Shown: positions 32,796 to 37,120 of the stretch, piece by piece
Numbering within the stretch: position 1 is the stretch's first letter
Layout: each line of letters opens with the position of its first letter
NCBI GenBank assembly: GCA_009602735.1
Contig: WELA01009454.1
Coordinates: 156,800-193,919, forward strand
Reading direction: 5' to 3'
Origin: Mesotaenium endlicherianum
Lineage: Eukaryota; Streptophyta; Zygnematophyceae; Zygnematales; Mesotaeniaceae
DNA: 37,120 bases
Translations under genes and position numbers: made by a program
The notes under the pieces: generated by a model
What the model was told of the DNA's origin: nothing
Databases searched by the model: none
The model's input: only the letters and a program-made list of their open reading frames with translations

Positions 32796-33030
32796 ATAGT
32801 ATATGCACTCTGCTTGTCACTTTGCAACTGCGTGCTAAGTGCAAGCAAGTGCATGTCTTTTATAGGAAGAAAATTGAGGAACAGAGTGGCTATGGCTACT
32901 CTGTTCTGTCTACTCGAGCTCTTGAAAATGAAGAGCTCGAGAGATGAGGCGGGTACTTGTACCCGCCTCATTTTCATCATTCTCGAAAATGCATTAATAA
33001 ACGTAGATTTAACTTAGGTTAAATCTACAT
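32796..33030 (-). repeat. 5' terminal hairpin block R5, outer copy (copy 3)
   Basis: Four stem-loops: 32879-32906 (GAACAGAGTGGC/GCTACTCTGTTC, 11 of 12 paired), 32913-32941 (CTCGAGCTCTT/AAGAGCTCGAG, perfect 11), 32945-32970 (TGAGGCGGGTAC/GTACCCGCCTCA, perfect 12, two-base loop) and 33003-33028 (GTAGATTTAAC/GTTAAATCTAC, perfect 11). In coding sense these form the extreme 5' end, just before gag. Confidence 0.88.
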
Positions 33031-33069
33031 CTTTCGATCAGCTTTCGATTGCTTTCGATGCTCAACATC

Positions 33070-33473
33070 ATGGGGTGCTAACTCTTTTCATCTAAAAGGG
33101 GCCTTTTGGCGAAAAGAATCAAAGTATTTTTGATTGGCGATTTTTTCAATAATTCTTGCGTTTGTGCAAAGAAATTCAATATTGACGAATTGTGGTGACT
33201 TATTTCAAAAGGTCTAACGACATTGCACCAAGAATCAATTTCATGTCCATCTCTGTGATACATCCGACCACATATGATGTGATAATTGTCAATATAACGC
33301 AACTATTGGCGCTTTTGTCGAGGTTGTTGCGCCAAAACTCAGTAGTCCGCATGCGTATACCGCACTGCGTATACCAGTGAGGCAAGGATTTCGGCGGACG
33401 TACTTGCAAAGTTTGCGAAAACAATCAAATTTTTGGGAAATGTTGTGACAGTTAGCACTGGTTAGCACCCCAT
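33070..33473. mobile_element. Possible MITE with 12-13 bp inverted ends
   Basis: ATGGGGTGCTAAC at 33070 is repeated inverted as GTTAGCACCCCAT ending at 33473. The flanks GCTCAACAT (33060) and GCTCGACAT (33474) look like a diverged 9-bp target duplication, off by one base on the left. No transposase is encoded in the 404 bases. Three GCTTTCGAT-like units precede it at 33031-33059. Confidence 0.45.
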
Positions 33474-34179
33474 GCTCGACATGGCGTGACACGGGCGGCT
33501 AGCGTATGAGGCTCGCTAAGCGGTCTAGCTGGGTCAGAGCTGAGTCAAGCAGCTCGAGACCCTGCACGTTCAGGCACGTACGGATCATAACAAATCCCCG
33601 GTCACTCTTGGCACCTTGGGTATGCCGCATAATTGACTTGTCGTCGGTTAAATAAAGGTTGTCACGTTAGTGAAAATGGTATGTGTTGTAATTATAAAAA
33701 AGTAAAACAAATATATGTAAATTATAAAAAAGCAAATTTAAAGTAAAAATGTGTGCAGAATATAAGTAAAAAAATAGTTGTAAATAACACACACAAAATG
33801 TATGCTTTCGTACAGTAGTGAACTTGATCCAGAACAGTATTGTGTGAGGAGACAATATATGCTACGATGCTCTACGTTCACCTACGCTGGTCCAGTACAC
33901 TTCCGTACACGAGTGAGGATTTTGCCCTTGAGCACACTCGAGCACACTCGAGCTGCACTCGAGTCTCCCTGCTCTTGCGTGCCTACGTTGCCACTAGGGG
34001 TGCTAGACGAATGCGAGGCCACAGAAAGACCTCCAGCACAAGGACGATTGGCCGGGCTGTGGTCCTTAAGAGAGCTTGTGAAAGGGCTATAGTGTGAAGC
34101 AGAATTCGTGACCTTACGAGGGGTTGGTTGTGCGTCGTGCTCTGTATTCTCTTTCCCGAGGTTTACGAGGCTCAGCAAA
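33474..34179 (+). promoter_or_regulatory. Upstream region of the HHL1-like gene
   Basis: No supported coding. About 33661-33800 is strongly AT-rich, with repeated TTATAAAAAAG words. The 3' part holds short CACTCGAG repeats near 33932-33962. The start codon at 34180 has a favourable context (AGCAAAATGGCC). Confidence 0.4.
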
Positions 34180-36473
34180 ATGGCCACTTCTTGCGTCTCT
34201 CAGCTGAGCGGGTCGTTTGCTGCTGTCATCTCTCTCACTTCTTCCCAGAGGTGAATTAAGCTGATTATTTGAGGCTACGACGTCGCTGAGTTGTCGGATT
34301 TGTGTCAGGTTGCTCTTCCGGAAGATGGCTACGGTACAGGATTGTCCCGAGCGGTTTTGGCTCAATTGTCTGTACTGATTGTGGTTGCGCAGAGAGTGCA
34401 CCAGGCCAACAACCTCTCTGCCAAAGGCTTTTTTGCTTCGCTCGACCAGCTCGAAGGCCCTTAGCTCTACGTACTTGACAGGTGGCAAGATATGCATCAA
34501 GGATGCCGCATGCGTCGTGCAGCGAAGGTACAGGAGCAAACCCATTTGTATATGTCGAGACTTAGTGCTAGCTGACAATATCAAGAGAGTGCCACGTCTG
34601 GATGTGTACGTTGACGAGACTGGATGGTGAGAGATGGTGGGAGATGGTGGGAGATGGACCTTCAGCCGTACAAAGCTTCATCATCAATTCGTAGTGTGGG
34701 TTTAGTTTCCTCGCCAAGCCGTTATTTGCATTACAAACAACTGGAGCAGCAAATTGATTAGCCAACTGGGATGAGGGGGGGGTTTGGGGATAAGCAGAAG
34801 TGGTAGCCAGCTGAAGGTGGAGGCCAAGGGCAGGAAGAGCTACATGCCAGGTGGCGCCAGGCAGGGGCCTCAGGGACCCCAGCCCAGCATGCCCAAGTTT
34901 GACCCAAACGACGACACTCCCCGCTTCGTTCTCTTCATCAAAACCACGACTGTGAGAGTTCCCTCTCTCTCTCTCTCTGTCTCTGGCCATACCTCTCTGT
35001 AACGCATTGTCGTCCCCGTAAGTTTAGGGAGGGGAGAAGGAGAGGAAGGGTCGGACGTGTGAAAGCTGCTGGAGGGGGGAGGCCGGCTGGGCTGTTCACT
35101 TCTTGACTTGGACATTTTCGAAAGGAAGGGGGGGAAGGGGGTGGTAGGAAAGAGGCTGCAATGTGAATCTTGGCCTTCCAATGCACGCCATGTGGCACTG
35201 GCAATCCCGACAAAACAACTCATGGCATTGTGCTGCCAGCCCAAGGACACCTGCGGCACCTGGCACTTGCCCCGTCAGCACGTCAGCCCAGGTGGCACAC
35301 ATGCGGCAACAAGTCTGCTAGCGTGGTTCTGGCACACTCATGCACACACACACACACACGCACCCACACACACACACAGACAGAGACAGACACACACATA
35401 CACACACACGTGAGCTGACGCGGGGGCTGCGGACGGCGGGGCCTGCAGTTCTCCCGGTGGTACCCCCTCAGCATCGTGACAGGTGGCACCACGGCAAAGG
35501 TGATGGTGGGTGCCATGAAGAACGAGTGGGGCCGCAAGTTCTACTCCGGCACGCTCACGCGCAACATCGGCGCCGTCATCTACAAGGTGCGTGCGCGCGT
35601 GCCGGCTTGCTCCCGTGTGCACATGTGTGCTTGCTTGCCGTTCCTCCACGGCTCTCTCTAGCGTCGAGACTTGCTTGCTTGCTTGCTGTCTCTCTCTCGC
35701 CTGCTGGGGCTTGGCGGGGCCGTGGCTGGGGCCGGCCCCCGGGAGGGGTTGGGGCTGGGCTGTTGTGGGGCAAGGGGCGTGCGTGCATGCGCTTGCCTGC
35801 CTGCCTGCCTGCCTGCTTGCTTTTACAAACGCTTGCTCGCACGCTGGGCCCTGGCTGGGGCCAACGGGTGCGCTGCCAGCTGGCCCTCAACCGCCACTCT
35901 GCACTGGGCTGAGCCGGCTGCGCATCGGTGCAGGGACGCACGCCACAGTATATCCCTACATGCAAGCGGCCTTACGGGTGCCTGCCTGTCCCGTGGGCTG
36001 GGCTGCTCTGGTGTCTGCAAGGGCGAGAGGAGCTGTGCCTGCAGCAGCTCCCTCGCTGAGGGGGACGCGCAGAGAGGGGGCCACGAGTGGGGCGGACTCC
36101 GCATACTCGGGCCCACCCTTGCCGGGGCCGTCCTCGCCGTCGCCTTGTTACTGTCGCCGTATACCGTCGTCATCGTTGCCACCCGCTGTCGTTGGTGTCC
36201 CCCTTCGGCACTCCTGTTGCCGTGGCCGTCACCGCTGCCCTCCCACTCCCACCCTCCCATGCTCCCGCTCACCCACCCGCCACCCTCCCACCGTCCCCAC
36301 TCGCTCACTCTCCCAGTTGCTCGCTGTGCATGTGTGTGTGCGTGTGCGTGCGCGCGTTTGTGGGTGGGGATGGCGGAGGAGTGCAGGATGAGAAGGTGAT
36401 GGTGGAGTCGGCCGTCAAGTCGTACCCTCTGCTCCGCAACTCGCCGGGCTACCAGTTCGGCTACAAGATCATG
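34180..36473 (+). CDS. HHL1-like chloroplast thylakoid protein, 3' end not settled
   Basis: Five exons: 34180-34250, 34393-34527, 34798-34951, 35449-35586 and 36387-36473. Every junction is GT-AG and phases agree, giving 195 residues. Exons 1-2 encode a Ser/Thr/Arg-rich, acid-poor leader (MATSCVSQLSGSFAAVISLT, TSLPKAFLLRSTSSKALS) typical of a chloroplast transit peptide. The mature part begins near LKVEAKGRKSYMPGG. Conserved family segments are DDTPRFVLFIK, WYPLSIVTGGTTAKVMVGA, GTLTRNIGAVIYK and DEKVMVESAVKSYPLLR. In Arabidopsis HHL1 is a thylakoid protein reported to act with LQY1 in photosystem II repair under high light. The family continues about 40-50 residues beyond the last exon found here, after a GTACGT donor. 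A 39-base exon at 36731-36769 is in phase but does not resemble the family tail, so the end may lie outside the window. Confidence 0.85.
35340..35411. repeat. (CA)n / CAGA microsatellite in HHL1-like intron 4 side
   Basis: ACACAC runs broken by GCACCC and CAGACAGAGACAGA lie just before the exon at 35449. Confidence 0.9.
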
Positions 36474-36625
36474 GTACGTGCTGGCCTGGCCTGGCCTGGG
36501 ATGGTCTGTGCGCACACGCGCCCCCCTCTCTCGCCCTCTTGCTCTTTTGCTCTCCCTACGAGAGCATGGCGGGTGGTGGTGGTCCAAGCACACGTGTACC
36601 CCCCAATCTTGCTCGCGCTGGCTCG

Positions 36626-36629
<4 letters not shown>

Positions 36630-36683
<54 letters not shown>
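36630..36683. repeat. (CT)n(CA)n compound microsatellite
   Basis: CTCTCTCT is followed directly by a long CACACA run, downstream of the last supported HHL1-like exon. Confidence 0.95.
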
Positions 36684-37120
36684 TCACTCACACTGCATGT
36701 GTGAGCACACCGCCCCTATGCCCCAAGCAGTTGATGGTGATAGGATCACAAATTGCTGGGGGCTCCTAAATAAAATGAGTGAACCTTATCTTGTGCTGCT
36801 GCTGCTTGCCGCTGCTACTTTCCGCCGTTGCTTTCCGCCGTTGCTTTCCGCCGCTGCTTGCCGCCATTGCGCTGTTGCTTGCTGCTGCTGCTGCCGCTGG
36901 ACCATGCGGCGGCTGAGGGACCCTCGGTCTATCAGTGGCGTGGCACACGCACCAACAGACGCACTCGCGCCCCTGCGCGCGCGCACACGCAGGCCATGCA
37001 ACAGTGACAAGCTGCTGGACGCTCGTGCCTTGCTTTTAGGAGGAGCCGACAGATGGCGGAAGAAGACAAAATCAGGGGCTTGGGGGCAGCGAGAATTGGG
37101 GGGGGGGGGGGGGTCTTTTT
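36684..37120. other. Right end of window, no supported gene
   Basis: It contains a TTTCCGCCGTTGC tandem repeat at about 36818-36855, CTGC triplet runs, and a run of about 16 G at 37098-37113 near the edge. AATAAA occurs at 36769, overlapping the stop of the doubtful last exon of the HHL1-like gene. Confidence 0.5.

Larger units (their letters stand above)
20181..33030 (-). mobile_element. Degenerate PAT/DIRS-like tyrosine-recombinase retrotransposon
   Basis: In coding sense (minus) the order is: 235-base block R5 (32796-33030), gag (to 31862), RT, RNase H, tyrosine recombinase (to 21584), 189-base block R3 (21201-21389), a second R5 (20966-21200), about 596 bases of unique middle, and a second R3 (20181-20369). 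A tyrosine recombinase in place of a DDE integrase, and RT followed by RNase H and recombinase, define DIRS-order elements. The R5-coding-R3-R5-middle-R3 layout resembles the split direct repeats of PAT-like elements, such as TOC in Chlamydomonas and kangaroo in Volvox. The alternative is a 1-kb non-autonomous copy sitting directly beside an inverted-repeat DIRS element. Every coding module is broken, and a chromovirus interrupts it at 23751-30382. Confidence 0.8.

Noticed and set aside
33003..33030. Helitron 3' end (terminal hairpin)
   Set aside because: The hairpin lies at the 5' end in coding sense, the CTRR end is lacking, and the element encodes RT and a tyrosine recombinase, not Rep/helicase.
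34114..34584. Minus-strand 156-codon frame
   Set aside because: It is opposite to HHL1-like exons 1 and 2, whose splice phases and transit-peptide composition support the plus strand.
36731..36769. Terminal exon of the HHL1-like gene ending at TAA with AATAAA
   Set aside because: It is in phase and has an acceptor, but its 12 residues do not resemble the conserved family C-terminus. Kept only as a possibility.

Overview
The window is nuclear DNA from a green-lineage eukaryote. Genes are split by many GT-AG introns, there are several kinds of retrotransposon, and simple repeats are everywhere. Two genes are typical of plants: an ASHH2/SDG8-type histone methyltransferase with a CW zinc finger, and an HHL1-type chloroplast protein. 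Spread-out genes, long repeat-filled introns and a PAT/DIRS-like tyrosine-recombinase element suggest a streptophyte or other green alga with a large genome (Chara-like is possible), but the species is an inference.

Layout from left to right. (1) 15-3837, minus strand: five exons of an ASHH2-like H3K36 methyltransferase (CW, AWS, start of SET), running off the left edge. (2) 4548-5573: a 1-kb non-autonomous element, plus orientation. (3) 5889-7831, plus: a complete five-exon gene for cytosolic ribosomal protein eS8. (4) 9177-19414, minus: a JMJ13-like JmjN/JmjC histone demethylase in eight exons, all in phase, predicting 2265 residues, of which about 1600 come from one low-complexity last exon. 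A 104-base assembly gap lies in an intron. (5) 20181-33030: a degenerate PAT/DIRS-like tyrosine-recombinase retrotransposon, coding on minus (gag, RT, RNase H, recombinase), with a split-repeat arrangement. A Ty3/gypsy chromovirus (23751-30382, plus) with a perfect 5-bp target duplication is inserted in its RT/RNase H region. (6) 33070-33473: a possible MITE. (7) 34180-36473, plus: five exons of an HHL1-like thylakoid protein, 3' end not settled.

The two chromatin genes act on opposing marks in known plant biology (H3K36 methylation writing, H3K27me3 removal), but nothing in the sequence shows that they are co-regulated. The most unusual signal is the terminal block of the tyrosine-recombinase element. 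It occurs three times (4548-4765, 20966-21200, 32796-33030). Tandem hairpins keep their stems and relative positions although stem sequences differ between copies, which is what selection on structure would produce.
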